A DNA stretch of 43,481 bases from Firmicutes bacterium UBA3920 (lineage in GTDB: Bacteria; Bacillota; Clostridia; Caldicoprobacterales; Xylanivirgaceae): NCBI GenBank assembly GCA_002386065.1, contig DGES01000120.1:1597-45077 (forward strand), read 5' to 3'. The notes beneath the pieces were generated by a model. The model was given only the letters and a program-made list of their open reading frames with translations, did no database searches and was not told where the DNA came from. The position numbers were made by a program, and so were the translations under genes. Positions within the stretch are counted from its first letter, which is position 1, and each line of letters begins with the position of its first letter. Shown here piece by piece: positions 34,473 through 42,897 of the stretch.

Positions 34473-36665
34473 TTACCATCCCACCTCTACTCCATTCTTG
34501 GTACGTAGTAAATATTGTTTACATACATTAAAATAGGTAGAAGGATCATCATGGGTTGAAAGTATTAAATATTGCTTTGCCCTTGTCATACCCACATACA
34601 ATAACCTAACCTTCTCACTTATAATATCTATTTTTGATTGCTCTACATAATCCCCACCATCTCTATTGCCTATAAGTTCATCGAATTGTGCCTTTGCAAG
34701 GGCATCTGGATTTTGATATTCCTCTATTAGGTAGTAGCAATCTCCTCTAAATTTATCATCTAATGTAGCAGGGAAATTATATGATGTCATAGCTGCAAGA
34801 AATACTGTATCCCACTCAAGACCTTTAGCCTTGTGATATGTAGAAACTGTTACCTCCCCCGACTTCGGTTCAAATCCCTGCATATCATATACTATATTAG
34901 CAAAATAATTGTAGGAGTTTTCAATACTCTTGAGTTCCTGTGCAAGGTCCATTAAAGACCATCGTGGATTTAATGACACTAAATAGCGGATGTCACTTGC
35001 TATCTTCTGAGCTATGGCCATTTTATTGGAATCAAAATTTAATCTTTCAGCTATATGGAGTACTAAATACTCTGGCATTTCACTTGACAGCTCTAAAAAC
35101 TCCTTCAATATGGGAATTAATTCTTCAAATCTATTCCAAACACCTATCTCTATTAGCTCATCGGGTATATTATCTCTGTCAATTCGTCCATATAATGGAT
35201 ATAATAATTCTTCAACATGTATCTTTTCCAGATAGCTGCAGAGCTCCTCTAGATTATCCTTCTCTTCATCATTTAACATATACTTTACAACTTCTATAAG
35301 ACATTTATTCTTATATGGAAACACAATAAAATCTAGAACTGCACCTATTATATTTGCAGCATATGTCCTCTCTCGTGGAAATTTTGTTATCTCTTTATAG
35401 GGGATATCCCTCTTTTCTAATTCATCTATAAACTCATTTGCTACCCAATTGGTAGGTACAAGCACGGCAATTGTCTTATCAGGATAACTTTCTATATGTC
35501 CCTTACATCTATCAGCTATGAATATAAGTTCTTCATTTTTAGTCTTAAATTGCTTAAAATACACCGAACATTCATCTACGACGGGATTTGGATGTGGATC
35601 ATCTCCGTCCACTTCCTCTATATATTGAGGTTCTAAACTCTCTCTACAATCTATACAAGGATGAAACTTCCTCACCCAGTCTACAAAGAAATTGGATATG
35701 TCTATTATATGACTACAGCTCCTACTGGCTACGTTTATAGATTGGACTTCAGTGAAGGGATTTTGGCAAAACTCTCTAAATAATTTAGGATCAGAAACTG
35801 TAAATGTAGACATTATAGCTTGATTGCTATCACCTACCCTCAAAAGATTACCTGACTTCTCTGATAGCATTGTAAGTATCTCCTGCTGTATAATATTACT
35901 ATCCTGTGCCTCATCTTCAAATATAAACGTATATATATTTTGATATCTCTCTAACAATTCCTGATCTTCTCTAATGAGTTCAAGGGCTCCTACCAATATA
36001 TCATCAAAATCTATAAGTCCCCGTATTTTAAGTGCTGACTCATATTCTCCATATAATTCTATAAGCCACTTCAAAGGTATCATATCGGAATTTGAATCTA
36101 TTTTTTCTGACAAATTCCTATAATCATAACCTTGAACTTTAAAATAAGAAAAACTCCTCATCGCAATATTTAAAAAGTCTTTTTCCCATCTATCTCCCAT
36201 ACTAACTAATTGCTGATGATAGTATCTCTTCGTATCTATAAGAGAATTGAGCTGATCCCGATTCCTAGATAGCCACTTTGAAAATATCTGTCTAAATAAC
36301 TCTGTCCGCTTCGTGTCATCAAGTATTACAAATTCATCACTGACTAAGATCTTATCTGGTTTTTCCCTTATTATCTTCATAGCCAATGTATGTAACGTCA
36401 TTACCTCATAGCCTTCCAGAGGATCTAGTCCCCTATCGTTGAGAATTTTATACAATCTCTGTTTAAAGTTTGCAACTGCACTATTCATATATGTTACTAT
36501 GAGTATTTTCCCAGGCCTTTGTCTACCTTCTTCTATAAGTTTTGCTGCTAATTGGGTGAGTACAAATGTCTTGCCAGCACCCGGTACACTAGGTACTGCC
36601 ATATAGCCACCATCATATTCCATGACTTTATCTTGTCCCTTACGAAACACTATCTTCTCGTTCAT
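34473..36665 (-). CDS. UvrD/Rep-type (AddA-like) ATP-dependent helicase without nuclease domain
   Basis: 730 residues, superfamily 1A helicase. Motifs in order: Q-motif region (RKGQDKVMEY), Walker A VPGAGKT (about 27-33), Walker B EDEAQD (250-255), motif III VGDSNQAI, motif V STYHKAKGLEWDTVFL, motif VI LLYVGMTRAKQYLIL. It ends soon after motif VI, so it lacks the C-terminal nuclease domain that AddA and RecB have; a separate nuclease gene follows directly. ATG 36665 has GGAGG 9 nt upstream and overlaps the end of the upstream AddB-like gene by 26 bp. Confidence 0.9.
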   Translation of the reverse strand: MNEKIVFRKGQDKVMEYDGGYMAVPSVPGAGKTFVLTQLAAKLIEEGRQRPGKILIVTYMNSAVANFKQRLYKILNDRGLDPLEGYEVMTLHTLAMKIIREKPDKILVSDEFVILDDTKRTELFRQIFSKWLSRNRDQLNSLIDTKRYYHQQLVSMGDRWEKDFLNIAMRSFSYFKVQGYDYRNLSEKIDSNSDMIPLKWLIELYGEYESALKIRGLIDFDDILVGALELIREDQELLERYQNIYTFIFEDEAQDSNIIQQEILTMLSEKSGNLLRVGDSNQAIMSTFTVSDPKLFREFCQNPFTEVQSINVASRSCSHIIDISNFFVDWVRKFHPCIDCRESLEPQYIEEVDGDDPHPNPVVDECSVYFKQFKTKNEELIFIADRCKGHIESYPDKTIAVLVPTNWVANEFIDELEKRDIPYKEITKFPRERTYAANIIGAVLDFIVFPYKNKCLIEVVKYMLNDEEKDNLEELCSYLEKIHVEELLYPLYGRIDRDNIPDELIEIGVWNRFEELIPILKEFLELSSEMPEYLVLHIAERLNFDSNKMAIAQKIASDIRYLVSLNPRWSLMDLAQELKSIENSYNYFANIVYDMQGFEPKSGEVTVSTYHKAKGLEWDTVFLAAMTSYNFPATLDDKFRGDCYYLIEEYQNPDALAKAQFDELIGNRDGGDYVEQSKIDIISEKVRLLYVGMTRAKQYLILSTHDDPSTYFNVCKQYLLRTKNGVEVGW

Positions 36666-38706
36666 CACTCTTACCCTCCAATACACTTCCCCAAAAATTA
36701 GCTAGTATCCCATCATCTTCATACCCTTGACTACTATATTGACTAGATGTAAGTATTACTTTGCCATTACAGCGTTTTAATAGACAACTTACTAGTGTAG
36801 ACAACTTATCCCTCATAAATCTCTCCTCATCAGTTTCTGTCATAGGACTGACCCCGTCCCATAAATTTGAAAGAATATAGGGATTTGTAAATACTTTTAT
36901 ATCTCTAGGTGTCCAATTAGTACTTCTAATGTCACACCATACCTGCACCTTCTTATGCCTAGATGTAGATAGATATTGCATAGGCGTAGTAAGTAATATA
37001 CCATTATCATGTAGTGCAGATTCCACATCTATCATAGTCTCTGACTGTTTTGCTCCTTCCATAAACATGAGCACAAATTCCCTTCCCATATCCATATGAT
37101 TACCAAACGGACTTAGACTCTTTATAAATGCCTCTGCTGTATCAATAAGCTGATTACAGGCAACAAGATTCTCATCCACTGTAGGAAGCGTTATAAGTAT
37201 TTCAAGAAATACCCTTCTAAAAAAATGATCTATTGGCATAGGAGTACCATCTATATAATCAAGTAACCAAGCCCTTATATATTCATATCTCTCAGAATTA
37301 CTAAAACCTATACGCTCTCGCCAGTGTACATCTTTTATTTCGGGGAACATAAAAGGTTTTTGAGCAACAACCTGCCTTGCAATTAAACTACTACGAACAG
37401 GATCCATATCTAATATTAAAGATATAGTGTCTGCAATATCTTTTTGGCTTGGTAAAATTTCATAAGAAGGATGGGAAAGACAAGCTAGAACAATCATTGC
37501 ATTTGTATATGGATTATCCATGGCTCGTCTTTTTCTTGAAGTATTTACTACCTCTATGCCCATATCATTGAAATAACCTGTAAGACTACATTCCAATACT
37601 GTATCTATAAAAGGAGCAATTATGGCAATATCTTCTGGAAGCATACCCTCATCTTCTATAAGGGACTGTATCCTCTTATTTAATTCATCTATCATTTGAC
37701 TTCTAAGGGGAACATCTATATTCCATTCAATATCCAGACCAGCTGGGATGGAAGGAGCAGAAATGCTACTAGCGTCTTCATTTATTATATAGGCACTGAA
37801 ATCATTGGCAAACCTATCCATATATTCGCTACATGTATAGCTATGGGAAAGTTCTATCTTGGTAGAATAGGGCTCTATCTTTGAGAGTGCATACTCAGGA
37901 TCTGCACCATAGAACCTGCTATATCCACCATCAGTGCAAAAGCACAAAAGAGCACCCTTGGCACCTTTAAGTAATATCTCTACAAGATCTACGGCTGCCG
38001 GCGCCATCTCTTCTAAATTATCTACTAATAATATGGGATACTCACCCCTAAGTGCCTTTATATAATAATTTTCTTTGAGAAGTCCTTCACAGTATAGCAT
38101 TGTAGCAATACCATAGTCTAGGCATCCATTTTCAAGGCACATTGACACGTATTCCCCGAGTACTATATCCATTTCATCATATACACTGTGGTCAATCAAG
38201 TTTTCTAGAATATTACCCTGTTTCAATCTACTCCCTATTTGTGTATAGGGTATACCAGCAAGGGATGCCCGAGATAAAGTAGCCGTAAGTTCAATAGCTA
38301 TGCGATCAGAAGGTATAGATATATTTCTGAAGAAATCCATACCCTTTCGCCTATTATCTATACATTCCCTCATAAGATATTGGGAGGCCTCAAATGATAA
38401 AAAATTGGGTTCTAAAGTTTTTTTACCTATCTTGGGATAAAGTTCCAAAATTAAAGGCCAATATTTTCTAAGTTGCTGCTGAATAAATCCAAAGAACGAT
38501 GTTCGTACAATTCCCCCTGGCACTTTTTTATCAACTTCACTGCGCCAGATAAGTGATTGGGATCTGTTCATTACAAGTACCAATATATTAGAACTATCCC
38601 AGCCTGCATTTATATAATCTAAGTATCTCTGCTTTAGAAGAGTAGTCTTCCCCGAACCTACAGGCCCTAATATGAGTGTTTTCCCTTCTAAAGATAAATT
38701 CTCCAT
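36640..38706 (-). CDS. AddB-like protein with one intact P-loop and degenerate SF1 helicase motifs
   Basis: 688 residues. Walker A GPVGSGKTT (14-22) is intact. A Walker-B-like LLVDNLEE (226-233) lacks the usual DEAQD, and YSRFYGADP (262-270) recalls motif III of UvrD-like proteins with key residues changed; a motif-VI-like region is near LKRCNGKVILTSSQYSS. An ATP-binding but helicase-degenerate SF1 core is what AddB shows. At 688 residues it lacks the C-terminal nuclease of AddB (about 1160 residues in B. subtilis). Its stop overlaps the start of the helicase gene, so the two are probably partners. Family assignment is by eye. Confidence 0.6.
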   Translation of the reverse strand: MENLSLEGKTLILGPVGSGKTTLLKQRYLDYINAGWDSSNILVLVMNRSQSLIWRSEVDKKVPGGIVRTSFFGFIQQQLRKYWPLILELYPKIGKKTLEPNFLSFEASQYLMRECIDNRRKGMDFFRNISIPSDRIAIELTATLSRASLAGIPYTQIGSRLKQGNILENLIDHSVYDEMDIVLGEYVSMCLENGCLDYGIATMLYCEGLLKENYYIKALRGEYPILLVDNLEEMAPAAVDLVEILLKGAKGALLCFCTDGGYSRFYGADPEYALSKIEPYSTKIELSHSYTCSEYMDRFANDFSAYIINEDASSISAPSIPAGLDIEWNIDVPLRSQMIDELNKRIQSLIEDEGMLPEDIAIIAPFIDTVLECSLTGYFNDMGIEVVNTSRKRRAMDNPYTNAMIVLACLSHPSYEILPSQKDIADTISLILDMDPVRSSLIARQVVAQKPFMFPEIKDVHWRERIGFSNSERYEYIRAWLLDYIDGTPMPIDHFFRRVFLEILITLPTVDENLVACNQLIDTAEAFIKSLSPFGNHMDMGREFVLMFMEGAKQSETMIDVESALHDNGILLTTPMQYLSTSRHKKVQVWCDIRSTNWTPRDIKVFTNPYILSNLWDGVSPMTETDEERFMRDKLSTLVSCLLKRCNGKVILTSSQYSSQGYEDDGILANFWGSVLEGKSDEREDSVS

Positions 38707-38718
38707 GACAATCCCCCT

Positions 38719-39411
38719 CTACACGACTTCCCATATCTCCTTTAATTCAAAATTTAAATAGTCACAAGATACAAGATGAAAATTAATTCCATCAACACAT
38801 CCCTCTTTGACGTTTTTCAGACTATCACCATGTAGATGTCCAAACACTACATGTTTTACTCTATAATTCTTTAATATATCTATAAATTGTGTATTTTCTC
38901 CCCTATCATCAAATGGGGGATAATGTAATAACACCACTATAGGACTTTCATCTTCTACAGAATTTAAAGAGAGCTCTAACCTAATAAGCTCTCTATTGTA
39001 TATCTTCTCATCATGTTCACTATAATCTCTCGAACCTGGCGATACCCAACCTCTAGTGCCACAAAACCATACATCACCATATTTTATGCTATCATTCTGT
39101 ATGGGAAATATACTTGGGTCAACTGCTTTCCTTACCCGTGATATAGAAGACCACCAATAATCATGATTTCCTCTTATCATTATCTTCTTTCCAGGTAGTT
39201 CGCCTATCTCCTTGAGATCTATAATGGCCTCATCTAATGTCATTGCCCAACTTATATCTCCAGGTATTAATACCACATCATCTTCACCTACATGTCTTTT
39301 CCAATTGTTTCTTATCTTATCCCAATGCCCTTCCCAGTGGTCTCCAAACACACTCATAGGCTTAGGCGTATTTCCAGATAGATGTAGATCACTTATTGCA
39401 AATATCTTCAT
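38719..39411 (-). CDS. Calcineurin-like metallophosphoesterase
   Basis: 230 residues with all binuclear metal-site motifs: SDLHLSG (D-x-H) at the N-terminus, PGDISWAM (GD), RGNHDYWW (GNHD), LLHYPPF and FGHLHGDS (GHxH). The family includes phosphodiesterases and DNA nucleases such as SbcD/Mre11; this short single-domain version could act on nucleotides, proteins or DNA. ATG 39411 has AAGGAG 8 nt upstream. It lies 12 bp upstream of the AddB-like gene in the same direction, which makes a nucleic-acid role possible but not shown. Confidence 0.85.
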   Translation of the reverse strand: MKIFAISDLHLSGNTPKPMSVFGDHWEGHWDKIRNNWKRHVGEDDVVLIPGDISWAMTLDEAIIDLKEIGELPGKKIMIRGNHDYWWSSISRVRKAVDPSIFPIQNDSIKYGDVWFCGTRGWVSPGSRDYSEHDEKIYNRELIRLELSLNSVEDESPIVVLLHYPPFDDRGENTQFIDILKNYRVKHVVFGHLHGDSLKNVKEGCVDGINFHLVSCDYLNFELKEIWEVV

Positions 39412-39428
39412 ATGTAAAACTCCTTATG

Positions 39429-39462
39429 AAAAACCGTGGGCCACTTAAGCATCACGGTTTTT
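39429..39462 (-). terminator. Hairpin between adk and the metallophosphoesterase gene
   Basis: Arms AAAAACCGTG (39429-39438) and CACGGTTTTT (39453-39462) pair perfectly; on the minus strand the stem ends in five T residues. The T run abuts the ribosome site of the next gene, so it is either the adk terminator or an attenuator controlling the downstream operon. Confidence 0.65.
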
Positions 39463-39472
39463 ATGTCTGTAT

Positions 39473-40129
39473 CTATATTATATCTATTTTTTTCAATTGA
39501 TCCAATATAAATTCCTGAACTTCATATGGCGTCTTATCCACGTCACATATTTTTACTTTAATATATGGAGCTCCACTAGATATGTAATAATCCTGCAGAG
39601 GAGCTGTCTTCTCCCTATATTCTTTAAAACGTGCTTCTATTACCTGTTCATTGTCATCATCACGAATTATCAAAGGTATATTGCAATCCGGACAAACCTC
39701 TATCCCTTCCTTTACGTTAAATACTCTCTTACATTTAGGACAAACTCGCCTTCCAAGAAGTCTTTTAAATAAAACATCTTTTGACACATCCAAATCTATC
39801 ACTACATCAACAGCTCCGTCTAGATCAGCCAAAATCTCATCGAGTACCTCAGCCTGTGATACCGTACGAGGATACCCATCTAATATAGCACCAGATTTAA
39901 ATCTATCACTAGTCAATCCCTCTGCCACTACCTTATTGACTATATCATCAGATACAAACTTACCCTCCTTGATCACTCGGACATCTTCATACAAAGGATG
40001 ACCCTCATCCGCAAGTATTGTTCTAAAAAGATCACCTGTGGAAAGATGTCCTATATTAAATTCTCTCTCTAATAATTTTGCCTGTGTCCCCTTACCTGAA
40101 CCAGGAGCACCCAATAAAACTATGTACAT
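39473..40129 (-). CDS. adk: Adenylate kinase with zinc-binding lid
   Basis: 218 residues. P-loop GAPGSGKGTQ (7-16), AMP-site LSTGDLFR, GYPRT and the LID domain with four cysteines (CPKC and CPDC) that bind zinc, as usual in Gram-positive Adk. It interconverts ATP and AMP with 2 ADP. The DGYPRTVSQAE block has Tyr where Phe is more common. ATG 40129 has AAGGAGG 7 nt upstream. The gene stands alone rather than in the secY ribosomal-protein operon where clostridial adk usually lies, so it may be a second copy. Confidence 0.94.
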   Translation of the reverse strand: MYIVLLGAPGSGKGTQAKLLEREFNIGHLSTGDLFRTILADEGHPLYEDVRVIKEGKFVSDDIVNKVVAEGLTSDRFKSGAILDGYPRTVSQAEVLDEILADLDGAVDVVIDLDVSKDVLFKRLLGRRVCPKCKRVFNVKEGIEVCPDCNIPLIIRDDDNEQVIEARFKEYREKTAPLQDYYISSGAPYIKVKICDVDKTPYEVQEFILDQLKKIDII

Positions 40130-40424
40130 TCCTCGTCCTCCTTAAATATTTTCGATTGATATATCATTTTCTTACCATATCTATATTTCCCTGCAAGAAA
40201 ATATTTAATATAGTATTTCAACTTCGAATTTTAACTATTACCTATCAGATTTTACTAGATAATCACCGAAAATACAAGGATGTAATTTAATAATTTGGTA
40301 TTATAATTACAGGGACTAATAATTTTGTTTTAATGTTACCAATATGGTTAAACTTTCTCATATTAAAATAGTATGGAACTCAGCTTATCATACTTTTATA
40401 GATAGGACATGAATATCAAAACTA
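40130..40424. other. 295-bp intergenic region between adk and cbiO
   Basis: Very AT-rich with no open frame of note. A possible adk promoter is seen on the minus strand: TTGTAT (40277-40272), 17-bp spacer, TAAAAT (40254-40249), three and one mismatches from consensus. No terminator for cbiO was found. Confidence 0.4.
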
Positions 40425-41261
40425 TCAATCACTACCCTCTATAATTTGCACGATTTTTTTCTCTGCCTCATCAATATTAATTGGTATACCCATATCATAT
40501 CCTCTTTTTGAAAGCCGTCTAAAGAGCTCCATTAATATGGGAGGCTCTAAATTGGCACGTTTAAGAACATCTATCTTTGAAAATACTTCTAATGGACTAC
40601 CCTTTGAAACTATATTTCCATCTGTCAACACATAAACTGTATCAGCTATTTGAGGTACCAAATCTATATCATGGGTAGTAGTTATCAAGGTCATGCCCTT
40701 CTTTCTATTTAGTTGGTTTAAATACTCTATTAGCTCCTGCTTTGATTTAGGATCTAGCCCATCAAAAGGTTCATCCATTATAAGGATCTCAGGCCTATTG
40801 ATTAGTGCTCCTGCGAGGGCTACTTTTTTCTTTTGTCCTCCACTTAGGTAATGGGGGATCTTGTCTAGCAATTCTTCTATTCCCAATTCCTCTGAAATAT
40901 CTCTAACTAATCTATCAATTTCTTCCCTGCTCTTCCCATCATTCAAGGGAGTAAATGCAATATCGTCATAAACTCTAGGACCTATTATCTGTTCATCTAC
41001 ATTTTGAAATACCACACCTATTTGACGCCGTAGTTTCTTAAAATCTCTATGAGGAACCATACCCATTACTTCTATCTCGCCTTCAGTGGGAGATAAAAGT
41101 CCCAATATATGAAATAATAATGTCGTCTTACCTGCACCATTGGGGCCAAGTATTACAACACGCTCTCCTCGAATTACAGAAAAATCCAGACCACACACGC
41201 TGACTTCTGTTCTGTCGGGGTATATATGCTTTATACATTTAACCCTCACTATTGGTTTCAT
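40425..41261 (-). CDS. cbiO: Cobalt/nickel ECF transporter ATPase CbiO
   Basis: 278 residues from ATG 41261, which overlaps the cbiQ stop as ATGA and has GGGGTG 8 nt upstream. ABC ATPase motifs: Walker A GPNGAGKTT, Q-loop VFQNVDEQI, signature LSGGQKKKVALAGAL, Walker B ILIMDEPFDGLDP and the H-loop TTTHDID. Together with CbiQ and CbiM from the same operon it should energise divalent metal uptake. It is a single ATPase gene, so it probably works as a homodimer. Metal (cobalt or nickel) cannot be decided from this subunit. Confidence 0.94.
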   Translation of the reverse strand: MKPIVRVKCIKHIYPDRTEVSVCGLDFSVIRGERVVILGPNGAGKTTLLFHILGLLSPTEGEIEVMGMVPHRDFKKLRRQIGVVFQNVDEQIIGPRVYDDIAFTPLNDGKSREEIDRLVRDISEELGIEELLDKIPHYLSGGQKKKVALAGALINRPEILIMDEPFDGLDPKSKQELIEYLNQLNRKKGMTLITTTHDIDLVPQIADTVYVLTDGNIVSKGSPLEVFSKIDVLKRANLEPPILMELFRRLSKRGYDMGIPINIDEAEKKIVQIIEGSD

Positions 41262-41962
41262 AGAATTATCACCCCTATTAGAATCATTGAACAAAATATG
41301 AGAAATAAAATGTCTGTAATAGAAATGCCTCTTTTATTTCGCATTATATTTAGCTTACCATCATATCCTCTCAATGTGTATATCATATACATCCTTTCAC
41401 TCATCTCAATTGAATGAATTATAAGCTCTCCTAAAGTAGCTGCCATATTTTTTATGTTTAAAACTAGATTTTTCCTATGATAACCTCCCCTTAGTTTTAC
41501 ACTCCTCAACATATTACCAATTTGATCTACCAATATAAAAAATGCTCTATAGGTAAATATAAATATATCTACTAAAAGGGGAGGCATAAACCTAGAAAAA
41601 ATAGCCATTATCTCATTATAAGGAGTAGTACTTATTAAAAGTAACATAGATAAGGCGGCAAGTACTGAACGTGCTACTATAAGTATACCTTCCCACCATG
41701 AATTAAATATTTTTATTATGGCGAATAACAAACTAAAAAAAGCAGGGTATAAAGCCAAATGTCCTATAGTACCCAATGGTACTTCGCCTATTAAAAAAAA
41801 TGATAGGAGTATGGCAAATAACAAGACAATCTCTATCCATTGATTAGCTAATAAAATTGCTATAAATAGTAACCCTATTGCCAGTATCTTAACTATTGAA
41901 TTCATACCATGTACTAAGCTAGTTCCATTATTAGATATATTGTCTAAGAGGGCTAAATACAA
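41258..41962 (-). CDS. cbiQ: ECF transporter transmembrane subunit CbiQ
   Basis: About 234 residues with several membrane helices and two cytoplasmic coupling motifs of the T-component type: RSVKLRGGYHRK and MYMIYTLRGYDG (both with the A/S-R-G-like pattern). These helices bind the grooves of the ATPase. The frame opens with GTG at 41974, but the ribosome-site-like GTGGTGAT sits over that codon and leaves TTG 41962 at a 6-nt spacing, so TTG is preferred. It is coupled to cbiO by an ATGA overlap. Confidence 0.88.
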   Translation of the reverse strand: MYLALLDNISNNGTSLVHGMNSIVKILAIGLLFIAILLANQWIEIVLLFAILLSFFLIGEVPLGTIGHLALYPAFFSLLFAIIKIFNSWWEGILIVARSVLAALSMLLLISTTPYNEIMAIFSRFMPPLLVDIFIFTYRAFFILVDQIGNMLRSVKLRGGYHRKNLVLNIKNMAATLGELIIHSIEMSERMYMIYTLRGYDGKLNIMRNKRGISITDILFLIFCSMILIGVIIL

Positions 41963-41992
41963 TTTTATCACCACTTTTCTATACAGTTAGTT

Positions 41993-42655
41993 TTATCTAT
42001 CTATGAGTTCTGGCTTTGTTTTTGATATAAAAGATACTATTAAAGAAGTTACTATGCTCTCCAGTATTATACCGATAAACATTATTATAAAAATAGCTAT
42101 CCAACCACTATATCCCCAAAAATGAATAGAATCACCATCATGATGTCCATGAATAAATGCATCACCACTACCGGTTATAAGGAATATTATACCGAAAGTT
42201 ATAACTGTAGAAAGAAATAGTGCAATAAAAGTAGCAAATGCAGATGATAAAGGCTCTTTAAAGCGCTTTTTGAATATACTATAGAGCTTACTTCCCACAA
42301 ATACTTCAATTCCTATTATTAAAGTATTGAGACCTACTACAGTTATACCACCATGTCCCATAAATGCTAGTATTAAATTTACTATAAATATTGCTACAAA
42401 ACCCAATCTTGGACCTACAATTATTCCACATAGAGAGGCAAGATTTATGTGAAATGGTATAAAGCCCAATGGAACCGACATGGTTATCAACATTAATGCA
42501 GACATAATCCCTACCAATGGTATTTGTCTACCTATTTCTTCTCTATCTAGTCTCTTCAAAATATAAAAGAGTAATAAAAAGGTTATTATATACCCAATTA
42601 CTAAAATCCACCAAACATCTTGTACAACCCCATCTGGTATATGTATATGGCTCAT
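41993..42655 (-). CDS. cbiM: Cobalt/nickel ECF substrate-binding membrane protein CbiM/NikM
   Basis: About 220 residues with six or seven membrane helices. The N-terminus MSHIHIPDGV carries the conserved HIPDG; in CbiM/NikM an N-terminal His and the amino group bind the metal. NLASLCGIIVGPRLGFVAIFIVN and AFMGHGGITVVGLNTLIIG are family blocks. A His-rich stretch (HGHHDGDSIHFWG) lies between late helices. ATG 42655 has GGAG 8 nt upstream. No cbiN follows. Cobalt versus nickel cannot be decided. Confidence 0.92.
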   Translation of the reverse strand: MSHIHIPDGVVQDVWWILVIGYIITFLLLFYILKRLDREEIGRQIPLVGIMSALMLITMSVPLGFIPFHINLASLCGIIVGPRLGFVAIFIVNLILAFMGHGGITVVGLNTLIIGIEVFVGSKLYSIFKKRFKEPLSSAFATFIALFLSTVITFGIIFLITGSGDAFIHGHHDGDSIHFWGYSGWIAIFIIMFIGIILESIVTSLIVSFISKTKPELIDR

Positions 42656-42698
42656 ATGTTTCACTCCTCTAATTGCATATCGTTTGCATTTGCCATTT

Positions 42699-42727
42699 AT
42701 TTTATATTATATATTATAAGTTGTCAA
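42699..42727 (-). promoter_or_regulatory. Sigma-A promoter of cbiMQO
   Basis: Minus strand TTGACA (42727-42722), perfect -35; 17-bp spacer; TAAAAT (42704-42699). The start point should fall near 42692, only about 37 nt before the cbiM ATG, leaving no room for a cobalamin or NiCo riboswitch. Confidence 0.8.
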
Positions 42728-42807
42728 ACAGATTTTTAATCATATTTCACAAAAACTAATGCCTCAAAATCTGCTATTCTTCCCATTATTAAATGTCTTT
42801 AAATAGA

Positions 42808-42824
42808 GTATAATACAATTATAC
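42808..42824 (+). promoter_or_regulatory. -10 element inside an inverted repeat upstream of the right-edge gene
   Basis: GTATAAT-ACA-ATTATAC is a perfect 7-bp inverted repeat. Its left arm contains TATAAT (42809-42814), a good -10, with a poor -35 upstream. A repressor bound to the repeat would cover the -10. The transcript would start near 42822, about 76 nt before the ATG. Confidence 0.4.
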
Positions 42825-42897
42825 AGGATGATGTTCATAGTGTATTTTATCATTATACGAACATACAATCTTAGATGGAAAAAAGGAGTTAACAACA

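Noticed and set aside
42665..42897. Cobalamin or NiCo riboswitch upstream of cbiM
   Set aside because: No matching conserved core was seen, and the strong promoter at 42699-42727 leaves a leader of only about 37 nt.
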